Shown: positions 34,782 through 45,033 of the stretch, one piece after another
Layout: each line of letters opens with the position of its first letter
Position numbering within the stretch: position 1 is the first letter of the stretch
NCBI RefSeq assembly: GCF_963678635.1
Contig: NW_026971233.1
Location: forward strand, 62,001-126,000
Direction: 5' to 3'
From: Symsagittifera roscoffensis
Taxonomy: Eukaryota > Xenacoelomorpha > Acoela > Convolutidae
DNA length: 64,000 nucleotides
Translations under genes and position numbers: made by a program
The notes under the pieces: generated by a model
Seen by the model: only the letters and a program-made list of their open reading frames with translations
What the model was told of the DNA's origin: nothing
Databases searched by the model: none

Positions 34782-35250
34782 CTAAAAATTGCTACCACAG
34801 CCTGTCCCGGCTGTAGTTTTAATTTTCATCAAAAAAGATTTGTACCTTGTTTCATCTGTTATTATTCTATTAATCTGTTTCTTAAGATACTTCCGGTCCG
34901 GGTTTCTAATCCTTATTAGACCGTTGTTCAAGTCAATGATCACGTCGAAATTCCTGACCAAATCTCTACCCAAGATGAATTGGTCGGAGTCGTCCAAATT
35001 TTCTACTACCAGGAAGCTCATCCAAAGATCCCGTCCTCCCATGTGGAGGACCGTTATTGGTGTTCTTTCGGCTACTTAAATCGCTCCTCGATTGGCTGCG
35101 GCCAGTCGGAGATTAGTCGGAATTAGATCTTCCCTCATGAAGCCCATTCTTTCTCAAGTTTTTATCACGCGCACTACTGCTCTTGTGTCCAGAAGCCCTG
35201 AGACTCCGATATTCTTTCCATTGGTGTCGAGTAGATGTCCATTCATATCT
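34782..35250 (-). pseudogene. pol: Retropepsin-like protease remnant, element 3
   Basis: The active site reads D-T-R (35189-35181) in place of D-T-G. A stop follows in the next motif (KT, stop, ERMGF) and another near 35080. The C-terminal half is open at 34782-35042 (WMSFLVVEN, DQFILGRDLVRNFDVIIDLNNG). It is the same protease as in element 2. Confidence 0.75.
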
Positions 35251-35365
35251 GCTTCCTATCCAATGTGAACTGCGTCTTGCTCCATCATGGCATCATGGCC
35301 TATCCTGCGGACTTTGAGTTCTTCTTCACCCAAATATATCTGCCCTATTTGGTCACTGTCTGTTG

Positions 35366-36109
35366 TCACATATGTCCTAGTGTAGATACTGATAGACCAT
35401 ATTGTAGATAGACCATATGTCCTAGTGTAGATACTGATGGGCCACCCGTTGTTAGTAGCGCTCGCACAGCTCTTGACTCACTGCGTGGCTCCACCTGCCT
35501 CAGATAATCTGCATATGTGTCCAAATGCATCAAAGTGAATTCTGATGGTTCACTCAGATTTCTGATTACCTGGTGTCCCGCTACCGAGATTATCGATTGT
35601 ATTATGCTTCCTTGTGGCACAATAGCAAACCTCTGCCCGGAGATCACATTCAATTTCATGCTCAAACTGCTTGGTGTTTTCGTTTCTTCGACTTCAGGTG
35701 CCTCGAAGGCGTTCAGCTTTTACTGTAATTTCTCATTTTCCAATTCGATCTTCACTTTTTGCTCGATCTCCTTCGTAACCAATTCCTGTTGGACTCTATT
35801 CAGAGCATCCCTCGCGGCTGCCCTATACTCCGAAGTCATCTTGAAGTCATCCGCCGCAGTCACTGGTTCCGCTTCACATGTCTCTACCGTTACCGCCTGC
35901 ATCTTCTCTGCTGCCAGCTCTTGCGGTTTTTCTTTCCTGCGCGCATCCGCTTCACTTAACAGGCGAGCCTTGCTGACTTTCACACCGGATAATGCTTCTT
36001 CATGCCTTGAATGCTTGATGTGTGCCACAGCATCCCAGAATTGCGGACAATTCGATTTAAAATGATCTTCCAAGTTACACAAGAAGCACCTCGGGCCGAA
36101 TTTTTGCAA
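35366..36109 (-). pseudogene. gag-pol: Second zinc knuckle and gag-protease link, element 3
   Basis: Frame 35720-36109 starts with a second CCHC knuckle, CFLCNLEDHFKSNC (36088-36047), then a helical Glu/Lys-rich stretch (VTKEIEQKVKIELENEKLQ). After a stop the frame at 35366-35665 carries the conserved SVAGHQVIRNLSEPSEFTLMH module and decays into short repeats. A T5 run (T4 in element 2) at about 36102 puts this frame out of phase with the upstream gag. Confidence 0.75.
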
Positions 36110-36809
36110 TTACTCCTCTCAAGAAATCCTCATGGTCGACTTCTGACGCATCTTCGTCTTCTAGGCTAAAGCCTATTGCTTTCCTGCCCTGTTTGTAAGT
36201 TGGGCATGCTGACACGTGATGCTCTGTCGAACTACAATTTGCACAAGACCGTATCTTGTCAACTTCGTCCCTTGGTTTGTACCAGTTGTTTCCTTGGTCT
36301 GCCGGTCCGTTGTTAAAATTGCCATAATAGTTCTTGTAATATCCAGATCTCGACGGAGCCTTCAATAAAAGATACTCTTTTGACTTGAGTCTCAACTCCT
36401 CTGTTGTTGGGGCATTGGTTGAGAGTGGTGTGTAATGTGTCGCTAACATTGTTCGAAGTTCATCATTCTTCACACCATCGATGAATTTTGAGGCTACTGC
36501 CAGATTCATCCTTGTATTCGACTCATCTAGTTGGCTACGCCTTCTCAGCATCTCCAAATCGTATAGAAACTTGTCTATTGCCTCATCTTCACGTTGCCTC
36601 CGTTTCTCGAAGCGCATCCTTGCTTGGTGCCCTTGCACCCCTGAGCCAAAACGATTTAACAAGATTTCAAAGCTTTTCTCAACAGTGTCCCGCTGGTATT
36701 GCTTTTCGGCCATCACGCAGTTCATGGCTGCCCCTTCCAAGTGACTGGTAAGCGCACTGCATTCTTGCCTTTCTGACAAGTCCTCTTCCTCAAAATGAAG
36801 TTTCATCAC
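36075..36809 (-). pseudogene. gag: gag capsid and first zinc knuckle, element 3
   Basis: The 244-codon frame has a capsid-like helical domain (residues ~10-125) and the zinc knuckle CANCSSTEHHVSAC (Cys189, Cys192, His197, Cys202). It continues through YKQGRKAIGFSLEDEDASEV towards the second knuckle, but a one-base insertion in a T run ends it 11 codons after leaving phase. It is the longest gag frame of the minus family. Confidence 0.88.
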
Positions 36810-37414
36810 TTCTATACAGGTATCATTTCAGCCATCAGGTTCGTCTTTGTAGCATCTTGGTTTCTTAAAACCCTTCTGGACTTTTGGCTACGTTCACTGG
36901 TCCTAGATAACCTCGCAAGGAATGTTTCCAAGACTTGTTCAGAGGTTTGAAGGCTGTGGCCATTGATGTAGCATCTTTTGAATACCCCGCCTGAGTATCA
37001 TCGCCTCCTCATAAGGGTTCTGTATTTGGCAATTCCCTTCTTTCCGAATCGCTGGATTGTTTCTTTCTTGAATCGCATGACTCCTGTTCCTGGAATCACA
37101 TCTCCCAGTCGCTTGTGTATCTTGCGTCGGTCGTTCGTTTGAGGTCGGTCTGTTGCCATTTGAACTTACTCTGATGATTGGGCCCCGTGTTCCATTATCC
37201 CCTGTGGTAAAACCTGATGAACTGCCCCTACCTCTCGTGAATCCATATGTCCTCCTCCTGTTCTGTTGGTCATTTGAGTTTCACCCTCGGCTCCCTGTTG
37301 GGCTCTCCCGAGCTCGATTTCTCATCTTTTTTTCCACTCCTGCTGCATAGTAGCCCGTCCAACCATTCCATGATAGCCTGAGATCACCTCTCCATCATCG
37401 CATCTACTTTTGTG

Positions 37415-38250
37415 TCAAGAGTCCCAAGAGTCTGCTCTTGTTGAATTCTTAACTTTTCCATGTCGTCTCTTAATCGTAACTCTCTTTGCATGGACTGCCC
37501 TTTCTAGTTCACTTTTTCTTATGGACATTTGTTCATTTTGTTCTCCTATGCTGCCCACTATGTTGGTCAAGGCTTCTTCAATTGATGCTCCGTTGTCCAC
37601 TAATGGCGTCACAAGTGGCGGTGTCACCCTGTCGATCCCAGGTAGCTTGGTGCTGGTTGAGATTCGGGCTTTGATTCTCTGCCTCGACATTTTTTCATTA
37701 TTCACCTCTCGATCCGTCTGTGCGTTGCCTTGTCCTGTGTTTTTATTCTCTCCAGTTCGCATTTCCGAGTTTGTCATAGTCACAAAGTCTCCTGACCTGA
37801 TGTGTTTGATGACTGGCCTGATGTATTTGAGGTTTTGCTTTTCGTCCTCACCACACCAAATTGGTCCATGGTGCCAGTCCCTCTGTCGGTGTATGCTTCA
37901 TTCTCCTGAATTGAACTATTGAGGCTGACTCGAGATCCAAAGTCAACTTGCTCATCATCGTCCTCTTCATTTTCTTCCCGGGATTCTCCTTCATCACCTG
38001 TAACCGTTCCCATGGTAAATGGAAAAATGTTTCCGAAAGTGTTCTTCACTCTTTCTGAAAACGATGAAGACATTGCCTGTTTCTCCGTCACGCCTGCCAT
38101 CATGGTGTTATCTGTGGGTGATCTTCTAGTTGCCACAATCTCAGTAGAGATGTCGGACAGTTCCGACATCTGTGCCAGTCGGTCATATTTGGAAGTTTGA
38201 CCTTGAGGAATACGAACTACGTAAATTTCGGAGGAAATTTTACTTTTCAA
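37415..38250 (-). pseudogene. gag: gag acidic middle region, element 3
   Basis: Frames 37780-38250 and 37415-37783 read the SELSDISTEIVATRRSPTD segment, the acidic run and the NTGQGNAQTDREVNNEK part. They are split by a small tandem insertion near 37795 (CCTGATGTGTTTGATGACTGG). A ~100-bp deletion near 37490 removes the charged helical end present in elements 1 and 2. The upstream gag start is missing because of the truncation at 38484. Confidence 0.65.
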
Positions 38251-38484
38251 AAATTCGATTGGAGCCTGTCATGGTCAACTTTCTCGCGAAAACTGAAAAT
38301 CTCAGAAATAGAAGATCAGAACAACCGATTTACAATCGCGGGAAAGTAGCGGGAAATTGGTATTCGCAATTTCCAGATACAAAATAAACGCGAGTCGAGC
38401 CGTCTTAATCTAAAATAGGAGAAGGAGTGATTACTGAAGGAGAATACAAATCTTCGAGCTGAACTAGAGTGAACCCTCAGTGGA

Positions 38485-40525
38485 AAGGTGGACAGCTGGG
38501 GTGTCCCAATGGTTCAGACCAAAACTTCAATTCTTGAGTCAAAACTTATTTCCCTTGTTGAAATTAATTAGTATAAAACCTCTCAAGTTATCATACTTAA
38601 TTCTCGAGTGTGTTTTATGATTGTCATGTTGAGGTATGGAGAGTTTTAGGTTGATCCATCTGAAATGGATCAAAGTTCCACTGTCTAATAAAAAGCACTT
38701 GTGCGCATTGTTCCGACCCTGTTTTTTATTGGCGTTTGTGTATTTTGGGTACTTTGAGACCTAAGTATGGGGACATTCTTATTTTCTAGAGTGGGGGGTA
38801 TTTTTGTAGTGGCTTTTAAGCTGTAACGGGTTTTTAGTCTCATGTCGCAAGCAAACCGAATTGGCTCAGACCGTTTTGAGGTAGAAAAACACGAGAGATA
38901 GTGTCCCTGACTCTTGAGCCAATGGTTATAGGGCCTATTCTTCTTAGGCCTCATATGTGACCGAAGTAGGCGACTGCTGCATAGTGTTGTTATGGCAATC
39001 CTGGGTGTTTTTACGACATCCTGACTACGGAGTCGAACCCACTTGATGCAGCTCCGGGCTTCATGCCCATTGTAGAGTACCGGTGGTACGGTTCAGCGGG
39101 GACGTGTAAAGATTCCGGTTGTACCGTGATAGCTTTTAAAAAAAACTTGAGACAACTTCCTGGTACGCTCTCCGAACGAAGCTTAGCTAACCGAGTAAGG
39201 GGTAACTAGGGGGGACGAAAAAACGAGCAAAAACAAAAAGCGAAACAAAAACCGAAAAAGAACAGAAAAAGGAACAAAAACTATAAAACAAAAAAAATGA
39301 CAGTGACTTTGACACCAAATTATTTGGATCAAACCTTTATATTAGTTAAATAGTGTACCCATACTGTTTTTTATAAGACCGATCGCTTCGATCATTTCAG
39401 CAATTTGAAAAGATGCCCGAGTGTGGGGCGTTGTGAAGGGTTTTCAGATAGCTTGCAACTTAGCTGGACGATTAGGAGACGTGACTGGAGCAGGCGACCA
39501 GTCGAGTGGGAAAGTGGTTCACAAGGACTTAGCTGGACCATTAGCAGACCTGACTGGAACAGGTGATCAGTCGAGTGGGAAAGTGGTTCACAGGGACTTA
39601 GCTGGACCATTAGGAGACTTGACTGGAACAGGTGACCAGCCAAGTGGGAAAGTGGTGCTGGTTATCAGGTACAGGACAAGTCAAGGAAACAACCAGCACG
39701 GAATCAGAGCAACAAGAGAGGACGGGGATGTTCTGAATTTGGTCAAACGGGTATCGTTAAAATCAACATTACATTATAGGAGATAAGTGTAGTATTCGAT
39801 AAGCAGAACCCCACTGTTTTGACGAAGTTTTTACTCAAGCAAGCCTGGAAACAGGTTCTACGGTTTTCTCTCAAGAGGCTTAGCACCCGGCTCTTAAGGT
39901 AATTTTCGGCTTAAGAGGGGGGCTAAAGAGGGGGGAGGTTAGAAGGGGGGCTGGTTAGGTTAGAGGTTGGTGGTTGTAAAGTGTAAAAAGGGGGACACAT
40001 TAGATGAAATAATTGATCGGCATCGTCGATTTAGTTACATTAGATTCTTACACGCGTTGGTTACAAGAAATGGATATCCAATTTTAACATCGAATTAAGG
40101 TAGGTACCCTGGCCGGATTGGGAGGGGGGAACGGACATAGACAGTTTTTGTGATACCCCATAAGATCGATAGCAGGGGGGAGGAGAACGCGTGGCAATCA
40201 GGTACCAGACATTTTTTTTTGTTGTTGTTCAGATGAAGGGTTGGCACGAGTCACCTTTGAATTTCGGGTGGGTTTATTTCTCTGTTTTTATCATTATATA
40301 TTTTTTTCTCTGTTCAAATGTTGACGCTTTTGGTAAAAAACGTTTTAATCGGTTTTGGACAAACAGATGATCACAAGACACCTCGAACAAGTTGGGTTTC
40401 AAATTGCATCAAAAAGAAAAATAAATACAAGGGGGTTGGTAATTCTAACTTTTGACCAGTAAGATTGGGTTTTTTGGCCAAATTTTTACTAGAGCTCAAG
40501 TGGTGGTACAAGGTACAGTGGTTCA
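38485..40525. other. Non-coding interval between the two element families
   Basis: This has no similarity to either family's coding parts. It holds a 9-bp hairpin (TTGATCCAT/ATGGATCAA near 38655), Pu/Py-biased stretches, a G-rich tract near 39915-39990 and the 69-bp repeat. One 89-codon minus-strand frame (38685-38954) has no recognisable motif and I do not call it a gene. It may include the 5' LTR or leader of the plus-strand element. Confidence 0.5.
39459..39655 (+). repeat. 69-bp tandem repeat, ~3 copies
   Basis: TTAGCTGGACNATTAGNAGAC...GTGGTTCACANGGAC repeats from about 39460, 39529 and 39598. The period is 69 bp (23 codons), so a plus frame reads a 23-residue repeat (LAGPLGDLTGTGDQSSGKVV). 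No ATG-led gene is convincing. Confidence 0.85.
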
Positions 40526-40533
40526 AGGCAGTC

Positions 40534-41218
40534 TTGGGACAGTAGTCTTGGGACAGGCAGTCTTGGGACAGGCAGTCTTGGGACAGGCAGTCTCGGGACA
40601 GGCAGTCTTGGGACAGGCAGTCTTGGGACAAGTAGTCTTGGGACAGGCAGTCTTGGGACAGGCAGTCTTGGTACAGGCAGTCTTGGGACAGGCAGTCTTG
40701 GGACAGGCAGTCTTGGGACAGGTAGTCTTGGGACGGGCAGTCTTAGGACAGGCAGTCTTGGGACAGGCAGTCTTGGGAAAGGCAGTCTTGGGACAGGCAG
40801 TCTTGGGACAGGCATTCTTGGGACAGGCAGTCTTGGGACAGGCAGTCTTGGGACAGGCAGTCTTGGGACAGGCAAACTTGGGACAGGCAGTCTTGGGACA
40901 GGCTGTCTTGGGACAGGCAGTCTTGGGACAGGCAGTCTTAGGACAGGCAGTCTTGGGACAGGCAGTCTTGGGAAAGGCAGTCTTGGGACAGGCAGTCTTG
41001 AGACAGGCAGTCTTGGGACAGGCAGTCTTAGGACAGGCAGTCTTGGGACAGGCAGTCTTGGGAAAGGCAGTCTTGGGACAGGCAGTCTTGGGACAGGCAG
41101 TCTTGGGACAGGCAGTCTTGGGACAGGCAGTCTTGGGACAGGCAGTCTTGGGACATGCAGTCTTGGGACAGGCAGTCTTGGGACAGGCAGTCTTGGGACA
41201 GGCAGTCTTGGGACAGGA
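40534..41218 (+). repeat. 15-bp minisatellite, ~45 copies
   Basis: The unit is CAGTCTTGGGACAGG. From about 40545 to 41218 the 15-bp register never slips; copies vary only by single substitutions. As 15 is a multiple of 3, long frames open on both strands (VLGQA plus; LSQDC and PVPRL minus), but none starts with ATG. Confidence 0.95.
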
Positions 41219-41515
41219 CCAGAAAGTATTGGGACAAAACCGGAAAGTCTTGGGACACTACCAGAAAGTCTTGGGACAGTACCAAAAAGTCTTGGGACAG
41301 TACCAGAAAGTCTTGGGATAGTACCAAAATGTCTTGAGACAGTACCAGAAAGTCTTCGGACAGTACCTAGAAGTCTTGGGACAGTACGTAGAAGTCTTGG
41401 GACAGCAACAGGGAAGTCTTGGAACAGTACACAGAAGTGTTGGGACAGTACCGGGAGGTCTTGGGACGGTACAAAAAAGTGGTGTGACTATACTAAAAGG
41501 TCTTAAGACAGGTCG
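41219..41515 (+). repeat. ~21-bp tandem repeat related to the minisatellite
   Basis: Units such as AAAGTCTTGGGACAGTACCAG continue the core GTCTTGGGACAG of the 15-bp array with a longer spacer. About 13 degenerating copies lie between the minisatellite and the plus-strand gag. Confidence 0.85.
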
Positions 41516-41734
41516 AAATAACTAGATCAAAAGCAATAGGGCTAGTCAGAACGTTAAATCGCGATAGATCCGATTCTGTTAGGATCACAAATTAGAAAAA
41601 TTTTAATAAATCTGAAAAGGGAATAGGAACGTTGTTTTTCTTTATTATGATAATTTTTAACAAAAATTTAAATTCTTAGAATATAATTTTGTAAATAGTA
41701 ATATTGTAAATAGAAATAATTGTAAATAAAAATC

Positions 41735-42767
41735 ATGAGACGGAGCAGGGTACTGATAGCTGAAAAAAGAGCCACGGAGTCAAATACAAAATATAACTCG
41801 TTGCAACGAAAAGTGAGAACAGTTGGCCCAAGAATAATAAGGAAGTATTTTTCAGTGAGCATAGTCAACACAAGAAGTTCAAAAGATAACAAGACGAAAG
41901 AGGGCGCGGAGGGGGAACAAATGGAACCCGCCATTGAGATTGACCTAGAAAAACCAGACCAGAGTGTTGATGACGTGAAGAAGACGACGACGGAGTCGAC
42001 ACCGATGCCGAATGCAGAGGAAAAAAAATCAAAAGTCGATGGAATTCTCACCGATAGACACTGTGGGGGACACAACGGGCAACACGCCAGAAACAGTAAA
42101 GGACGAGTCTCAAGTAAAAAGAACGCCATTTACAGAAAGGATAGCAGTGATGGTCGGGATGAAATCAAGAGACATAGTTACGGAAGAACCGAAGGCCGAG
42201 AAAGGTAAAACATTTGGAACAGTTTCCACGATAACAACAGAGGCCAACCAAGACGATGACCAGGTTAAACAGGGGGCAGCAGCCAGCAATAGGGCAAAAG
42301 CTGACCATGAAACAACTACTCCTCTTGAACTGGGCGATCTGATGGCGAAGCTAGATCAGATCGACAAGAAACTAAAGAACAGCGAGGAGGATAGAGAGGT
42401 GATAAAGAAAGAATTAAGATACAACAAACACGAGTACCTGGACAACTATTTCAATCTGGCGAGGGCGACAGAGGAAAAGCTTCAGCAGATGTCAGACAAG
42501 GTAGAGGCCACTAACGGAGAGCAAGATAAGAATATCAAAAAAGACATGCAAGAGATGAATCAACGGTATGACGCTGTAATCAGCCAGTTGGGGAGTTTGG
42601 AAACGAGAATGGACACAATGAGAAGGGACCAGGCTGAGAGTTCATGTGCCATACAGGCAAAACTAGATGCCATCTTGAGAAACTCTACATCACAAGACAG
42701 ACCGGTAACGGATCGAACGCAAGGTAACAGAGTAGATTTCGTGGAACCACAACCGAACAAACGGTAG
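41735..42767 (+). pseudogene. gag: gag N-terminal region, plus-strand element
   Basis: An ATG-led frame at 41735 (MRRSRVLIAEKRATESNTKY) is charged and basic. At the A8 run (42021-42028) the coding sense passes to the frame of 42012-42767. That frame reads a Lys/Glu/Asp-rich part with a likely coiled coil (ELGDLMAKLDQIDKKLKNSEEDREV, then NIKKDMQEMNQRYDAV). The frame change at a homopolymer suggests an indel, though slippage cannot be excluded. It ends in TAG at 42767, followed by another frame change into the capsid. Confidence 0.65.
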
Positions 42768-42829
42768 TCAACACCGTTACCATTACCCCGGGATGCAGCG
42801 AGAACAGCATCGGGGGTGGGGAGACAATT

Positions 42830-43447
42830 TTGAAAAATGGAACCGCAAATACGACGAGTGGTCCAGGGGATTCCACGACCTACAATAATGGGGGACCTGA
42901 TGCCATGACGTGGGCCAGCACCTGGGAAATGTTGAATAGAACATTGGAAGCGTTCGCTACGAGAAACACTGAATCGAGTGAGAGAGGAGGTGGCAAATCC
43001 AGGAAAACCTTCAAGAAGCCAAAAAAATTTAAGGATGACTCAGACGGATGCATCGATACTTGGGTAGAAGTCATGAGACTACATTTGGAACAGGACAACT
43101 TGAACGACGAGAGACAAGCCTGCACAGCGATACTCAGTAACTTAGAAGGCACGGCGTTGAAATGCGTAGTTGCAAAGAAGGAAGAGGAACGCGACACAAC
43201 GGACAAGATCTTCGAGATATTGTTGAATCGATTCGGGTCAGGCATGAAGGGTCACCAAGCCATGATGAGGTTCGAAAAAAGAAGGCAAAGGGACGATGAA
43301 CCAATTGATCGGTTCCTAGATGATCTCGAGAGCTTGAGACAAAGGAGTGATCCTGAGGAGTCAACAAAAAGAAGGAACTCGAATTTCATTGATGGGGTGA
43401 AAAGTGAGAACAATGTTAGTAACGTACTATACACTGTCGAAAGATAG
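42830..43447 (+). pseudogene. gag: gag capsid-like domain, plus-strand element
   Basis: The frame encodes a retrotransposon capsid-type domain (CIDTWVEVMRLHLEQDNLND ... IFEILLNRFGSGMKGHQAMM ... IDRFLDDLESLRQRSD), matching the minus family at 22656-23267. The last codons (NNVSNVLYTVER) are out of phase; the true continuation is the frame entered at about 43404 (MRTMLVTYYT), as SELRTMLATHYT shows in elements 2 and 3. Confidence 0.85.
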
Positions 43448-44939
43448 CGCACCGACTCTAGAAGAGATGGGACAGAAGTCAAGAGAGTACATGCTAAGGA
43501 AATCCAAGAAATACTCATATTCGGATCATAGGAACATGCAGGGGGGGAGTCAACCACAAAGGTCGTCATGGTATAAGCCTAGAGATGACATGAACAAATG
43601 TAGACCATGCGCAAACTGCGGGTCAGCTGATCATCACATGGCGGATTGCACAGCTTACAAACAGGGCATGAAGAGTCTGGGATATGCACCCAATGAGGAA
43701 GATATGAGCCAGATAGAACAACACGAGTTCTATAGTGGCTTGATCATCAAGATAGGTGCGAGAATTTTCTTCTGCAATCAAGAGGGACAGTTCAGGACGG
43801 ACTGTCCTTTGTTTTGGGAGACATACAAGAACCAGAGTCATCCCAAGCGTAAGTTGGCGTTAGTGGCGGTGCAGAAACAGAGAAACAGACAAACTGAGTT
43901 TGAAACAAAAAATTCGGAAGCACCGAGTGCGGAACTGCCAACGAAGACGGTGAAAGCTGTAACGCAAGTTAACAGTGCAATAGAGGCTACGGCCAGGAAA
44001 GCCCTAGAGATAAATTATGAGAAGGCGGCGGCAGAGGCTATCAACAAAGTGAAACAGGACCTAGCGACGAAGGAAATAGAGCAACGATTGAAACAGGAGA
44101 TCGAAAAGCAGAAGTTAAACAAGACGTTAGGTTGGTCGGTGCCGGTGCCAGAAGCCGCAGCAGGGTCGACAAAGAGTGGAAATTGCAACACTCAGAAAAT
44201 AGTGACGGGAAAGCCATTCGGCATAACCAAGATCGGAGCCAGGATGATGTCAATAATCAATGTGGGCGGCCATGAAGTAACGAGGAACTTGAACGAACCC
44301 AGCGACCAGACAATAATGCACATTGATGTGTACGCAGATTACTTGAGTGCGATAAGCCCACAGACGACTTCTAGAGCCTTGAGGGCGTTACTCACGAGAG
44401 GCGGCAGGAAGTCAGTCCGTGTTGAGAACAGATATACAGAAGCTCATGGTCCGCATGAGGTGATGCTAAATATAGATGGGATAAACATCTATACGAAAAC
44501 CATGATAACATGTGATGAAGATCTAGCGGGGCAGATCTACGTGGACAAAGAAGAACTAAAAGTGAGATCGATTGGACAATGCGCCATGTTGAAAGAAGAT
44601 GCAATGCACATCGGGATGGAAGCGGACGTATCAGCACATGTGCTTGACATAAGTGGCAAAAAGACTCAGTTACGTGGGTTACTTGATACGGGAGCGGTCT
44701 TGAGTGTTATACCAATAGAAACTTGGGAACGAATGGGTTTCGACAAAGATGACTTGATAGACTCAAGAATACGGCTATTAGCAGCGAACAAAGGGGCGCT
44801 GCGGGTACTAGGCAGAACACCAATAATAGCCCTAATTCTAGGGGAACGCAACCTGTGGATGAGCTTTCTTGTGGTTGAGAACCCAGACGAGTGTGACCAG
44901 TTCATTTTGGTCAGAGACTCCTCAGGAACTTCGACGTAA
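43404..44939 (+). CDS. gag-pol: gag zinc knuckles and retropepsin, plus-strand element
   Basis: The 511-codon open frame contains a zinc knuckle CANCGSADHHMADC (residues ~69-82), a second degenerate knuckle (FFCNQEGQFRTDC, lacking its first Cys and the His), a helical Lys/Glu-rich linker, the SIINVGGHEVTRNLNEPSDQ module, and an aspartic protease with the active site LLDTGAVLSVIP (Asp codon at 44685). The minus-strand copies have DTR here, so this is the only protease in the window with a canonical active site. It ends by frameshift at RDSSGTST; DVNNALFRIRNPDRKY follows in another frame. Confidence 0.9.
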   Translation: MRTMLVTYYTLSKDSAPTLEEMGQKSREYMLRKSKKYSYSDHRNMQGGSQPQRSSWYKPRDDMNKCRPCANCGSADHHMADCTAYKQGMKSLGYAPNEEDMSQIEQHEFYSGLIIKIGARIFFCNQEGQFRTDCPLFWETYKNQSHPKRKLALVAVQKQRNRQTEFETKNSEAPSAELPTKTVKAVTQVNSAIEATARKALEINYEKAAAEAINKVKQDLATKEIEQRLKQEIEKQKLNKTLGWSVPVPEAAAGSTKSGNCNTQKIVTGKPFGITKIGARMMSIINVGGHEVTRNLNEPSDQTIMHIDVYADYLSAISPQTTSRALRALLTRGGRKSVRVENRYTEAHGPHEVMLNIDGINIYTKTMITCDEDLAGQIYVDKEELKVRSIGQCAMLKEDAMHIGMEADVSAHVLDISGKKTQLRGLLDTGAVLSVIPIETWERMGFDKDDLIDSRIRLLAANKGALRVLGRTPIIALILGERNLWMSFLVVENPDECDQFILVRDSSGTST

Positions 44940-45033
44940 CGATTGATGTAAACAATGCCTTGTTCAGGATTCGAAACCCGGATAGGAAGTACGTAATTAA
45001 ACCGGTAAATCTGATAATGGCAAAGAGATTCAA

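Larger units (their letters stand above)
28831..38484 (-). mobile_element. Ty3/gypsy-like element 3, 5'-truncated
   Basis: The order on the minus strand is gag (38250-36075), link (36109-35366), protease (about 35250-34782), pre-RT (34575-34195), RT and RNase H (33876-33031), linker (32604-32033), integrase (31895-30807), and C-terminal tail (30768-30014). The copy is cut at about 38484 (CCCTCAGTG, then unrelated sequence), so the gag start and 5' LTR are missing. 28846-30010 is untranslated-like with no gene apart from a macrodomain remnant near 29830-29875. Confidence 0.9.

Noticed and set aside
38685-38954. Host gene in an 89-codon minus-strand frame
   Set aside because: No motif, no paralogue in the window and length expected by chance.
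39000-39130. tRNA gene suggested by GGTTCGACTCC on the minus strand near 39040
   Set aside because: The flanking bases do not form a T-arm stem and no acceptor or anticodon arm can be drawn.
40452-41321. 289-codon VLGQA repeat protein and minus-strand LSQDC/PVPRL frames
   Set aside because: They arise from a 15-bp minisatellite without stops. No ATG start and no codon-level conservation supports a gene.
40534-41515. CRISPR array
   Set aside because: Units are 15-21 bp with no unique spacers and the DNA is eukaryotic; it is a minisatellite.
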